Positions 7,074-14,966 of a DNA stretch of 27,732 bases are shown here, one piece after another. The DNA is from a virus, in the IMG/VR virus record IMGVR_UViG_3300035680_000071, positions 1-27,732 of that record; one strand, written 5' to 3'. The stretch's first letter is position 1, and the number at the start of each line of letters is the position of its first letter. The position numbers were made by a program, and so were the translations under genes. Under the pieces are notes generated by a model. That model was not told where the DNA came from, did no database searches, and was given only the letters and a program-made list of their open reading frames with translations.

Positions 7074-8747
7074 TTAATATGTTACCTGTCCCGAAAATCC
7101 AGGAGCGATTAGATAATAATTTGTAGACCCCCCACTGACCGGGGTGGATATCGTAAATGAACTTACTCCGGGGTAGATTGATTTTAAATTTACTGTTCCT
7201 GAATTCAATGAGTTAAATTGGGAAACAGTATAAAGTGAGGATGGTTGAGATCCAATCCAGCTAGGAAATATCCCGTTTTTCTTTCCCCAAACATAATATG
7301 AATCGGATATTGTAATTTTGCCATCATTGTTTACGTCAAACATATTCCAATGTATAGATTTTCTTGTGGTTGTTCCAATTACAATATTGCCTATTGAACT
7401 TAAATCTGATGTTTGGTGAGTAGTAATTGGAGTAGGTGCATCAACTTTTATATACCATTCAGTTGCAGGATTCGTTGATTGACTAAAAGAATAATATCCA
7501 TTAGAATTTGTATAGACCGTTTGATATAAAGCCCAAGGAGTAAAATCGTTGATATAATCAAATTCAATTACATAAGGGAGAGTAGTGTTCGGTAGATCAT
7601 TCCATTGTCCATTACCTACGAATTGAGCGTAATCTTCATTTCCTGAGTTATTAGGTTCTCCGCCATTCCAATTAACATATTGATTTAGCTTGTATCTATA
7701 TGCATATAAATTGTATGTTCTATCTAATTCATCGGCAGTTAAAGCTCTATTAAAAACTTGAAAATCTCCTAATCTAAAAGATCCATAAGCACCACTTCCC
7801 ATATTAGTAGTTTCAGTCAATCCTATTCCAAAAAATTCTCCATTTCCTGAATATAAATGTGCAGCTTCTCTCTGAAAATTAACAGATCCGAAATTAACAT
7901 TATCTAAATAACCTTTCATGGTTGTTCCATTATAAGTTATTGCTACTAAATGCCAAGCATTAAGTGTAATAGTAGTACTTAATTGTTGAATTCCAATTCC
8001 TGTCCAAAATCCAACTCTCAATGTGTTTCCTCCAGTAATTTCTATAACAGATTCATGCCAACCGGATGTAGGACTTCCAGTTCCTAGTTCGTTAACAATA
8101 ACGCCATTCCCTGTAGGATAAACCCAAGCAAACAAAGTGATGTGATTGGTATTTCCCATTGCCGAAGCCAAGTTTCCGGTTATTGCATATTGATTAGCTC
8201 CATTGAAGCTTAGATACTTACCACCAGTACTTGTATATGTCGGTGAATTGTATAAAGTAGCATTAAATCCTCCTTTGATATCAACTAGGGTCGAACCTGA
8301 AGAATATGATGAAACGTCATAATCTGCTACTCTATTTGCAGTTACTTGAGTTTCTGTCCATCGATATCCACCTAAAGGTTCAGAATAAGTATATCCAGCA
8401 ACTTTATCTTGATAATATCCAATCCAACCTGATGGCCATGTATTAAAGAGAAAATTATTCTCAGCTGCATTTGAAACTGTAGCAAGATGTCCACCCATAT
8501 TTTCACAAGCAGTTTTAGCAGCAGTCCATGTCATAGAACCTGTTGAACGATAATATGAGTGACCATTGTAATTAGTTTGTGAGGTAAATCCGGTTAAAGT
8601 TGGGGTTGTTCTTTTATATAGCTTTACTGGAACATTTACTGCTCCTGTACCATTCGCGTTATAGATGTATCCCGAATAGGAAAACGTTTGCGCATAAGTA
8701 GCACATGTTATCAGAATTACGATTAGACTGGTTATAAACTTTCTCAT
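7074..8747 (-). CDS. Secreted C-type lectin with a LamG domain inserted, plus dockerin-like module
   Basis: 557 residues with signal peptide MRKFITSLIVILITCATYAQ. Residues 56-132 are the first half of a C-type lectin fold (MTWTAAKTACENMGGHLATVSN, then WIGYYQD). Residues 150-347 look like a laminin-G/concanavalin-like domain (LSFNGANQYA, FAWVYPTG, WHLVAITYNGT, GYLDNV, LGDFQVFNRALTADEL). Residues 356-397 then resume the lectin (YVNWNGGEPNNSGNEDYAQF, QWNDLP, YVIEFD). Residues 469-482 contain a calcium-loop motif, DVNNDGKITISD, in a dockerin-like module also present in the T9SS protein at 12007. The product should be exported and bind carbohydrate. It overlaps the 8744 start by 4 bp, indicating translational coupling. 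Confidence 0.8.
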   Translation of the reverse strand: MRKFITSLIVILITCATYAQTFSYSGYIYNANGTGAVNVPVKLYKRTTPTLTGFTSQTNYNGHSYYRSTGSMTWTAAKTACENMGGHLATVSNAAENNFLFNTWPSGWIGYYQDKVAGYTYSEPLGGYRWTETQVTANRVADYDVSSYSSGSTLVDIKGGFNATLYNSPTYTSTGGKYLSFNGANQYAITGNLASAMGNTNHITLFAWVYPTGNGVIVNELGTGSPTSGWHESVIEITGGNTLRVGFWTGIGIQQLSTTITLNAWHLVAITYNGTTMKGYLDNVNFGSVNFQREAAHLYSGNGEFFGIGLTETTNMGSGAYGSFRLGDFQVFNRALTADELDRTYNLYAYRYKLNQYVNWNGGEPNNSGNEDYAQFVGNGQWNDLPNTTLPYVIEFDYINDFTPWALYQTVYTNSNGYYSFSQSTNPATEWYIKVDAPTPITTHQTSDLSSIGNIVIGTTTRKSIHWNMFDVNNDGKITISDSYYVWGKKNGIFPSWIGSQPSSLYTVSQFNSLNSGTVNLKSIYPGVSSFTISTPVSGGSTNYYLIAPGFSGQVTY

Positions 8748-10309
8748 AATAACATTCTTGTTCCTAGCATTATGGTATAATTAAGTGCATTCTCATTAAG
8801 AGCCCATGCACCTCCACAGTTTACGTTAAGTTTAAATCTCTTACTTAAACTTACATTAGTACCAACTATAGGTAAAACCACGTGCGGTGATTTTAATAGT
8901 ATATCGTTATAATAACTAACATAAGGAGCATAAACATATAATCCCAGAAGTTTAATGTCTATTCTCTTTGAAACTTTAAAATCATACATGGTACCAGCTA
9001 TTGCTGCAGTACCTACAAATTCCTCACCATATACATTACCGTAAGATCCAGTTAGCATATAAACTGCTTTAAATTTACCACGTTTGCCTATATTCCACAT
9101 TTGACCAAGAGCTAATGTACCATACAATGATGATCTTCTATCGAATCCTAATGTTACTGTACCTGATATAAGATCTATTCTTTTCTTTTTAATGAAAGCA
9201 TAGAATCCTGTTATGTTTGGCCCTTTTATAGCTGTTGTATAATCTGCATTAATTCCCCATGATCTTGCACCATCCCATCTCATCGAGGTATAACCTCCCG
9301 TTACTTTACCACCTGCGGTTACATCCGAATCCTTGAAATTGAATCCAACAAAATCACTACTGGCTAATATCGTTGGTCTGTTTCCATTTTTATTAGACGG
9401 TGAGCCACCGCTGTTTGTTGAATTTTGTACTGAAGCAACAGATCCACCAACTATATTCGTTTTTCCTTCGCTTTCTGTAGGGGTTTCTGTGGTAGTAGTA
9501 GATTCGCTTTTTCCATTGCCTCCTTCTGTGGAACCCCCGCTCCCATTAGTATTGCTGCTATTCTGACCAGTAGATCCACTTGATCCGCTTGAAGTGCCTG
9601 TCTGACCTGATCCTGTTGTTCCTCCAGATCCTGTTGTTCCTCCAGATCCTGTTGTTCCTCCAGATCCTGTTGTTCCTCCAGATCCTGTTGTTCCTCCAGA
9701 TCCTGTTGTTTGGTCATTAGATTGCGTAGACCCGTTAGTAGCTGTAGAGCCCCCGGTATTATTACTACCGTTAGCATTACTATTTCCGTTATTGCTGCTG
9801 TTGTTTCCATTATTACCTCCCTGATTTTGAGAACCACCAGATCCTGTTGTTCCTCCAGATCCTGTTTGTTTATTCTTACCTTTATTGTTCCCACCATTTG
9901 ATGAATTCTGTACACTCCCCACGCCGGATAATATATTAGTTGATCCTGCAGTAGCAGCCATATCGCTAAGTGCAGATAATGAATTAACTATACCTATAAA
10001 ATTTATAGCGGTGTTCTGTGCAATATTAACTGTTGACGATAAGCCAACTATAGTTGCGCATGGATTGTTCCCCCCATAATTGGAATAAACATTTTGTGTC
10101 CATGTTTCAAATCCGCCATTATAAAAATCTATTGGCTGGAATGTTTGGATTTCTCCGTAATAATTAACTGTGATCCCATTGGAAGGAACCTGTAGAGATT
10201 TTATTGACCCTGTACATGGATCGGTATAAGAATACGTGAATGTTTGCCCATATCCAATTACATTGAATGCGAGAATAAGAAATAATGTTGATATGGTTTT
10301 AGCATACAT
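8744..10309 (-). CDS. Secreted protein with low-complexity linker and putative outer-membrane beta-barrel
   Basis: 521 residues with signal peptide MYAKTISTLFLILAFNVIGYGQ. An N-terminal globular part (23-130) is followed by a Gly/Ser/Thr/Asn-rich linker (about 135-300) that includes tandem GGTTGS hexapeptides. The C-terminal part (about 305-521) has alternating hydrophobic/polar segments, such as SWGINADYTTAIKG, GTVTLGFDRRSS, YGTLALGQMWNI and FKAVYMLTGSYG, and ends in TIMLGTRMLL, the pattern of outer-membrane beta-strands. I infer an outer-membrane protein of host-like type. It follows the CsgG-like gene directly (1-bp spacing) and overlaps the lectin gene. Its exact function is unknown. Confidence 0.6.
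   Translation of the reverse strand: MYAKTISTLFLILAFNVIGYGQTFTYSYTDPCTGSIKSLQVPSNGITVNYYGEIQTFQPIDFYNGGFETWTQNVYSNYGGNNPCATIVGLSSTVNIAQNTAINFIGIVNSLSALSDMAATAGSTNILSGVGSVQNSSNGGNNKGKNKQTGSGGTTGSGGSQNQGGNNGNNSSNNGNSNANGSNNTGGSTATNGSTQSNDQTTGSGGTTGSGGTTGSGGTTGSGGTTGSGGTTGSGQTGTSSGSSGSTGQNSSNTNGSGGSTEGGNGKSESTTTTETPTESEGKTNIVGGSVASVQNSTNSGGSPSNKNGNRPTILASSDFVGFNFKDSDVTAGGKVTGGYTSMRWDGARSWGINADYTTAIKGPNITGFYAFIKKKRIDLISGTVTLGFDRRSSLYGTLALGQMWNIGKRGKFKAVYMLTGSYGNVYGEEFVGTAAIAGTMYDFKVSKRIDIKLLGLYVYAPYVSYYNDILLKSPHVVLPIVGTNVSLSKRFKLNVNCGGAWALNENALNYTIMLGTRMLL
9604..9712. repeat. 18-bp tandem repeat in the linker of the barrel protein
   Basis: About six copies of GATCCTGTTGTTCCTCCA on the plus strand, encoding GGTTGS. 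A further partial array at 9838-9863 shows the same unit. In-frame copy-number change is possible. Confidence 0.85.
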
Positions 10310-11029
10310 TTACGATTTAAAAATTCCTTTTTTGATCATTCTAGATACTATTCTTGAGGAAGCTGTCTCTAGTGATTTTTTTGTTGTTGTTCCTATTGTG
10401 GATTGGTTGAATTTAATATCACTATCATCAACGCCATCCAATATTGATGCTGTTTTAATTGTAGTTGCCTCACCTAATCCAGATCCCATTAAGACCTCAC
10501 CAGTTTCGGAATCTACAAATTTAACTTGAAGTCCTAATCTTGTTACTTGTGTTGTTTTAGATTCTCCGTTCAATTTAAGAACCTCATCATCAGATACCGA
10601 AAAGTCATAAACCTCTATATAAACAAAATATTTAGCTAACTTAATTTTTCCTCTGCCGTCCATTTTATTTTCAGTAAACCCCTTATCCGAAGCCTTAAAT
10701 TGCTGGATCATCCTTTCCTTAATCTCCAACTTATCCTCAGTGAACACAAATCTGTTTGTCATCTCAAGATATTCTAAAACTATATTGGTTACACCAAGGC
10801 CGACTCTCTTATCTTTTAATTCCGGATAAAATTCATAGAGTTCCTCACTAATACCAATCTTTAATATTTGTATTGGTATTTTTATTGTGTCCGTATATTC
10901 AGCTACAACATCTATTGATTGCTTCTTTTCAAACTCAGCTTGATACTGTTCAGTTTTTACTGAACCCGGCTGTGCATAAATACTTGAAGTAGCAAGAATT
11001 AAAGATAGTAGTATTAGTGAGAATCTCAT
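10310..11029 (-). CDS. CsgG-family (curli-export-like) secreted protein
   Basis: 239 residues with signal peptide MRFSLILLSLILATSSIYAQ and no lipobox Cys at the cleavage site. The core shows the CsgG-type pattern: VTNIVLEYLEMTNRFVFTE, then AKYFVYIEVYDFSVSD, LGLQVKFVDSETGEVLMGSG and a C-terminal helix TTKKSLETASSRIVSRMIKKG. Classical CsgG is an outer-membrane lipoprotein forming a nine-subunit pore for curli subunits. Here the lipidation Cys is absent, so either it is periplasmic or assembly differs. It is directly followed by the barrel candidate, which may be its partner. Family confidence is moderate and transport function is inference. Confidence 0.65.
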   Translation of the reverse strand: MRFSLILLSLILATSSIYAQPGSVKTEQYQAEFEKKQSIDVVAEYTDTIKIPIQILKIGISEELYEFYPELKDKRVGLGVTNIVLEYLEMTNRFVFTEDKLEIKERMIQQFKASDKGFTENKMDGRGKIKLAKYFVYIEVYDFSVSDDEVLKLNGESKTTQVTRLGLQVKFVDSETGEVLMGSGLGEATTIKTASILDGVDDSDIKFNQSTIGTTTKKSLETASSRIVSRMIKKGIFKS

Positions 11030-11045
11030 ATAAATTTAATTTTAA

Positions 11046-11279
11046 TTAATCTTCTTTCTTCTTAGAGAAGATCTTATTAGCTGCACCTAAACCAAGTGCA
11101 CCAAAAGCAAGAGCTGCAACTGCATTAATTAGTGCTGGAGCTGGTGCTACATCCTCAGTTGAGAATGAATTGTGATACATTGTAACACAAAGTGAAACTG
11201 CACACATGATACCAACAAATCTGTTGGATGAATAATTTCCCTTTTCATCTTGGAAAATTTGGCTAAAAAACTTTTTCAT
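11046..11279 (-). CDS. Small two-span membrane protein, holin candidate
   Basis: 77 residues. Two hydrophobic segments, about 23-42 (FVGIMCAVSLCVTMYHNSF) and 49-68 (PALINAVAALAFGALGLGAA), are flanked by a charged N-terminus (FFSQIFQDEKGNYSSNR) and a C-terminal SKKKED tail. Size, topology and tail fit phage holins. It is clustered with two other small membrane proteins (11291, 11660), so the three could form the lysis set. Confidence 0.6.
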   Translation of the reverse strand: MKKFFSQIFQDEKGNYSSNRFVGIMCAVSLCVTMYHNSFSTEDVAPAPALINAVAALAFGALGLGAANKIFSKKKED

Positions 11280-11290
11280 TTTTAATTTTA

Positions 11291-11641
11291 TTATTTTTCT
11301 ATAGTGTTAGATAAAGCAACACCATCTTCTTCATCCACCTTCTGGATGAGCATTTTATCCCTGTCTTCAGAGTTAAACCAATAATCAACAACTTTATTTA
11401 GATTACCAACAAAAGCACCTAATAGTATAAGTAACATTTCTTTCCAGTCCTCGTTAATAGTAGCTCCAAGAAAAACTCCTGCATTGATACCAACTATTAT
11501 TAATGTAAATAATCCAAGTACTATAGCAGTAATTCTCCATCTATTAGATTGCATCTGCTGAAGCATATGATAGAATCTATTGTTGTCTGCCACTTTAGTC
11601 AGATCTTCTTTACCAAAGCCTAGTGATTTTTTTAATGACAT
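11291..11641 (-). CDS. Membrane protein, holin-like
   Basis: 116 residues with two membrane segments, about 34-58 (WRITAIVLGLFTLIIVGINA) and 66-90 (MLLILLGAFVGNLNKVVDYW). A soluble N-terminal helix precedes them and an acidic cytoplasmic tail (KMLIQKVDEEDG) follows. The segment LLILLGAFVGNLNKVVDYWF resembles the last span of holin-like proteins seen in phages and gene-transfer agents. It is 11 bp upstream of the second small membrane gene and probably acts with it in membrane permeabilisation. Confidence 0.55.
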   Translation of the reverse strand: MSLKKSLGFGKEDLTKVADNNRFYHMLQQMQSNRWRITAIVLGLFTLIIVGINAGVFLGATINEDWKEMLLILLGAFVGNLNKVVDYWFNSEDRDKMLIQKVDEEDGVALSNTIEK

Positions 11642-11659
11642 AAATTTAATTTATTTTAA

Positions 11660-11992
11660 TTACCAAGGAGCATCAGTTGATTCGTCCTTTTTCTTTTCCT
11701 CTTTCTTTTCAACAGGTTTTTCTACAACACGTTCTTTGATAATAGTGTGTGTTCCACCATTGTTTTGTTGTTTCTGAGTGTTTTCCTGGTTTTGCTGTAC
11801 GTTAACTACAACTGGAGCCGGAGCTACCTGCTCGGTTTTAGTTTCTTCCTTATCCTCGTTTCCGCCGAATAATAGTGTAGAAATCCAAACCCCACCACCT
11901 GCGATAACAGTTGTTAGAGTACCGATTATGGTTTTCTTTAATCCCGACCAAGTACCATCGTTGGTCTCAACGTTGTTTGTTTCTTCTGACAT
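11660..11992 (-). CDS. Single-span membrane protein with charged tail, spanin-like candidate
   Basis: 110 residues. One hydrophobic segment at about 20-42 (TIIGTLTTVIAGGGVWISTL) is followed by a long polar tail rich in Glu, Lys and Gln, with Val-Ala-Pro repeats, ending in ESTDAPW. Such a short anchor with an extended periplasmic tail is compatible with an inner-membrane spanin or a holin accessory, but no family is recognised. It is the first of three consecutive small membrane genes. Confidence 0.5.
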   Translation of the reverse strand: MSEETNNVETNDGTWSGLKKTIIGTLTTVIAGGGVWISTLLFGGNEDKEETKTEQVAPAPVVVNVQQNQENTQKQQNNGGTHTIIKERVVEKPVEKKEEKKKDESTDAPW

Positions 11993-12006
11993 TTTTTTAC
12001 TTTTTT

Positions 12007-13908
12007 TTACTTTTTAATTATTTTAGCTGTCGCTATTTGGCTTGCTTTGATATTTAATGTTGCAACATATAAACCAGCTGATAGTTCACCAATATCATAA
12101 GTGTACTGATATTTTCCCTTTGGCATATTAGTTTTCATTAAATCAACTACAAGTTTTCCGTTTATATCGTAAATCGATAGTGTTATATTTTCTTTCTCTG
12201 AAACCTCAAAAGCAACCATTATTTTATCGTCTACTGGATTTGGATATACTATTATCTTGTTACCGAGTAGATTTAAGTAGCCTGATGAGATATTCATTAT
12301 TTTAACTTCACCGTGGGTTGGATTTATGATCAGATCAGTTGCAATAGAATTACCCGCATATTTCCTTGTTACCCATAATGGACTAGCATTCCAATCTGAC
12401 TGTGGTTCAAGTGCAAGAAACTTAAGATTAAATAGGTTTTCACCATCATTTATTGGATGTTGATTTCCTGAGATATCAAATCCTCCCCATTCGATCGTAT
12501 TTTCAACTGGATTAACGAAACTCATCCAATCCATTGATTTTTCACTATTAACTATTTCCTTAAATTCTAATAAAGATGGATCGTAGTATAATGCCATTTG
12601 TAGCGATCCTATTGGACCTGAATTAGATTTTAATGTAACAGGTATCGTTACAAGATTTGCTTCATCTACAGTCACCTTAGGCATGTTAATTTCAATCGTA
12701 GACAATGTAGTGTCATCATATTGCGTTGTCACGTCCATTATATAATTTGGTGTGTTGTTCGGATTTATAATAGTTATCGGAACTAAACGAGCCATGTTAT
12801 ATCCTGTACCATTGGCATCTCCATATCCAAGTACATAAAATGTGACCGAATCTGGTTGGCCTGGTAATATATCGAACGTTAGATTAGTTACCCCTGGTAT
12901 TGATTGTGTCTGATTTGTTGAAGATCCATTGATCGATGCATATTCGGAAGCACTAAAGAATCTGATGTCAGGTACGTTATTTGGCCAAGCACTAAATCTT
13001 CCCGCTATTCTACCATATATTCCGTAAACGTCCGACATTGTAATGTTACCTGAATTATTTACATCGGAAGAATAATAATCAAATCCGGATGGTTGAAGTT
13101 GTCCAAGAACATATTGATTAACTCTTTGCGCATCGGCCACAGTAACTATATTACCTACTGATAATGTATCACCCTGAACTGCAAGTCTAACGTCATAGTA
13201 TGTGGTGTCTATCGATTTTGAAAAATTGAATTCACCATTAAGATCAGTAGTGTCAATCTCATCTATAGACCAAGTCGATCCGGTTTTAGGTTTCTTCTCT
13301 AGAGCAAGAGTTAGATTCTTAGCTGGCGATCCGGTAACGTTAACAAAGTTACCCTGGTAATTAAACATTACAGAATTAATAACCCCACCGTAATTATGAA
13401 GGGTTAATAGATCATCAAGACCATCTATATTTGAGCTTAGATTATTGAATGTTGTTGTTCCAGTTACCTCAATATTAGTTATATTATTAGTGAAGGTTTG
13501 AAAGTTTGCTGAATGTTGTAATTCTATATTAAATAATGCACCTGATGGAATAGTAAAAGTGCTACTACTACCAGTGTAAACGATAGTTACTGTAATGCTA
13601 CCTTCCGATAGATTATTCTCGTATTGAAGTACCTGTGCAAATGATGTATTTGTTGATGTTACTATAGGAGCTCCACCGCCGAATGCATTCTTATCATACC
13701 AAACTCTGTATTGCAAACCGGTGATCAAGGTAGATGTCGTGTTTTGATAACATAGACCTATATTGGTTTTTCCTGATGCTACAGTACCTACCTGATATTG
13801 TGAATTGACCATAACATAGACTCCATTTCCCGGAGCTGTTGGACATTGTGAGAATCCTAGATATGGTATCAGCAGGATTCCAAAAATGAGAATGAGTAAT
13901 TTTTTCAT
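12007..13908 (-). CDS. Secreted dockerin/cohesin-like protein with T9SS type A sorting domain
   Basis: 633 residues with signal peptide MKKLLILIFGILLIPYLGFS. Residues 251-304 form a dockerin-like module (NIVTVADAQRVNQYVLGQL, then DVNNSGNITMSD, a calcium-loop motif). Residues about 410-500 look like a cohesin/CBM-type beta sandwich (VTIPVTLKSNSGPIGSLQMA, YYDPSLLEF). Residues 547-633 are a textbook Por-secretion C-terminal domain: IIVYPNPVDDK, ITLSIYDINGKLV, IGELSAGLYVATL, ending AKIIKK. T9SS exports such proteins across the outer membrane of Bacteroidetes and anchors them on the surface. This product should therefore use the host T9SS. It is the first gene of the operon running to 5904; no promoter of the CCG type was found upstream. 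Confidence 0.85.
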   Translation of the reverse strand: MKKLLILIFGILLIPYLGFSQCPTAPGNGVYVMVNSQYQVGTVASGKTNIGLCYQNTTSTLITGLQYRVWYDKNAFGGGAPIVTSTNTSFAQVLQYENNLSEGSITVTIVYTGSSSTFTIPSGALFNIELQHSANFQTFTNNITNIEVTGTTTFNNLSSNIDGLDDLLTLHNYGGVINSVMFNYQGNFVNVTGSPAKNLTLALEKKPKTGSTWSIDEIDTTDLNGEFNFSKSIDTTYYDVRLAVQGDTLSVGNIVTVADAQRVNQYVLGQLQPSGFDYYSSDVNNSGNITMSDVYGIYGRIAGRFSAWPNNVPDIRFFSASEYASINGSSTNQTQSIPGVTNLTFDILPGQPDSVTFYVLGYGDANGTGYNMARLVPITIINPNNTPNYIMDVTTQYDDTTLSTIEINMPKVTVDEANLVTIPVTLKSNSGPIGSLQMALYYDPSLLEFKEIVNSEKSMDWMSFVNPVENTIEWGGFDISGNQHPINDGENLFNLKFLALEPQSDWNASPLWVTRKYAGNSIATDLIINPTHGEVKIMNISSGYLNLLGNKIIVYPNPVDDKIMVAFEVSEKENITLSIYDINGKLVVDLMKTNMPKGKYQYTYDIGELSAGLYVATLNIKASQIATAKIIKK

Positions 13909-13975
13909 AGATGTTTATTTTGGTTTATTTTGGTTCGGAATATTTATCTGAAATTGCTCTTTTTTAGGCCACAAA

Positions 13976-14007
13976 AAAAGTCGATACTTTTAAATGTACC
14001 GACTTTT
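13976..14007 (-). terminator. Terminator ending the tRNA array transcript
   Basis: AAAAGTCG (13976-13983) pairs with CGACTTTT (14000-14007). Read on the minus strand the stem is followed by a run of T (A-run 13973-13979 on plus). It lies directly after the last tRNA-like element. Confidence 0.75.
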
Positions 14008-14017
14008 AAATGTTTAG

Positions 14018-14086
14018 TAAAGCATATCGGATTCTAACCGATGTTCCCGCTACACGCGGAGTCCTAGAACGCTAGACGAAAGCTTC
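14018..14086 (-). other. tRNA-like element with contracted anticodon arm
   Basis: Acceptor GAAGCTT/ATGCTTT (6 of 7 pairs), D-arm GTCT...GGAC, T-stem ATCGG/CCGAT with loop TTAGAAT instead of TTCGAAT. Only 18 nt lie between the D and T arms (a normal tRNA has about 23), folding as CCG-CGTGTAG-CGG. If read as an anticodon it would be UGU, but position 33 is G, not U. Confidence 0.5.
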
Positions 14087-14156
14087 AACCAATTCAAGCA
14101 ATCTGTAAATCACTTTCATTGGCTCTGTGTTAAATATTACAGTATCTAACACATAG
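14087..14156. other. Structured spacer
   Basis: No tRNA or ORF. Contains TGTGTTA...TAACACA (14126-14153) and CCAAT...ATTGG (14090-14122) stem-loops. Confidence 0.4.
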
Positions 14157-14228
14157 TAGCCCGTAGGGGAATCGAACCCCTCTTTCCAGGATGAAAACCT
14201 GACGACCTAACCGATAGTCGAACGGGCC
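14157..14228 (-). tRNA. tRNA-Glu(UUC)
   Basis: Acceptor GGCCCGT/ACGGGCT, anticodon arm CAGG-TTTTCAT-CCTG with anticodon TTC, T-loop TTCGATT. Normal cloverleaf, no encoded CCA. Confidence 0.93.
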
Positions 14229-14532
14229 ATGTTCACTTAGTGAGATGTGCTAAGCTAGATTTTAACGGGTTACTCTAGCTGTTTCGAGAACCATCACTCC
14301 CATGGGTACGAGCCATGCGAAGCTTTTCATTAGTGTCTTACCACATAAAAACCTGTCAAGCTACTGAGAGGCTCTGCTACCTGCCTTTGTTCTCAGTTCC
14401 AGTATTTTAACTAATTTGACTCATTACCACCCATGAGATGATTGCTTTCCAAACCAGCTTTCGGTTACCACCTGGACATTAACCGAGATCCTTTAATGAG
14501 ATCTAAACATGGAGGGTATCTCTTACCCTTTG
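14229..14532 (-). other. 300-bp structured spacer containing tRNA-like elements
   Basis: No ORF and no canonical T-loop. 14419-14500 has acceptor-like CTCATTA/TAATGAG (7/7) and a standard D-arm GGAT-CTCGGTTAAT-GTCC, but a degenerate T-loop. 14329-14415 is bounded by ATTAGT/ACTAAT and holds a 7-bp hairpin ACTGAGA/TCTCAGT. 14255-14281 holds the AGCTAGA/TCTAGCT hairpin. These may be decayed or non-canonical tRNAs. Confidence 0.45.
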
Positions 14533-14619
14533 CGGAGGAGGTGAGATTCGAACTCACGGACCCCTTTCAGGATCGCCGGTTTTCAAGACCGGTGCACTAA
14601 ACCACTATGCGACTCCTCC
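14533..14619 (-). tRNA. tRNA-Ser(UGA), copy 1
   Basis: Acceptor GGAGGAG/CTCCTCC with discriminator G, anticodon arm CCGGT-CTTGAAA-ACCGG (TGA), long class II variable arm, T-loop TTCGAAT. 87 nt. Confidence 0.94.
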
Positions 14620-14620
14620 G

Positions 14621-14768
14621 GTTAAAAAGATAATGATGGAGTACCCTTCTCGCTCCAATCTTAAGTGCTTTCCTGAGTTTTACTGGATCCAGGCACAAGG
14701 GGTGGTGAACTTTTTTTACCTATTTCGGTTTGTCGACAACCTACGTAGAAAGAACCATTATCTTTTTG
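14621..14768 (-). other. Spacer bracketed by a 12-bp inverted repeat
   Basis: AAAAAGATAATG (14624-14635) is exactly complementary to CATTATCTTTTT (14756-14767), so about 120 nt fold into one closed domain. Inside are GGAG/CTCC and GTGC/GCAC sub-stems and a GGTTGTCGACAAACC hairpin. No ORF or T-arm. Confidence 0.5.
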
Positions 14769-14840
14769 CGGTCCCACGGAGAATCGAACTCCGAACTCTG
14801 CCGTGACAGGGCAGCATTATAGCCGTTTAACTACAGGACC
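14769..14840 (-). tRNA. tRNA-Asp(GUC)
   Basis: Acceptor GGTCCTG/TGGGACC, discriminator G, anticodon arm CTGCC-CTGTCAC-GGCAG (GTC), T-loop TTCGATT. Confidence 0.94.
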
Positions 14841-14846
14841 ATTATA

Positions 14847-14909
14847 ACGAGGACGCAGCGGGATGAACCTCTCTTTCTCTGTACCGCGAATAAACAGAGA
14901 CTGCCTCGT
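14847..14909 (-). other. Compact hairpin element between tRNAs
   Basis: Outer stem ACGAGG-CAG/CTG-CGT-CCTCGT (9 bp with a 3-nt bulge) encloses hairpin TCTCTG/CAGAGA and a T-arm-like AGGTTCATCC. 63 nt. It resembles an armless tRNA fold, but this may be coincidence. Confidence 0.35.
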
Positions 14910-14966
14910 ACCGTCGTTGAAAAGTCTTTCGACAAATCAGAGCGTTCCGGTGTACTTTTAAATTTG

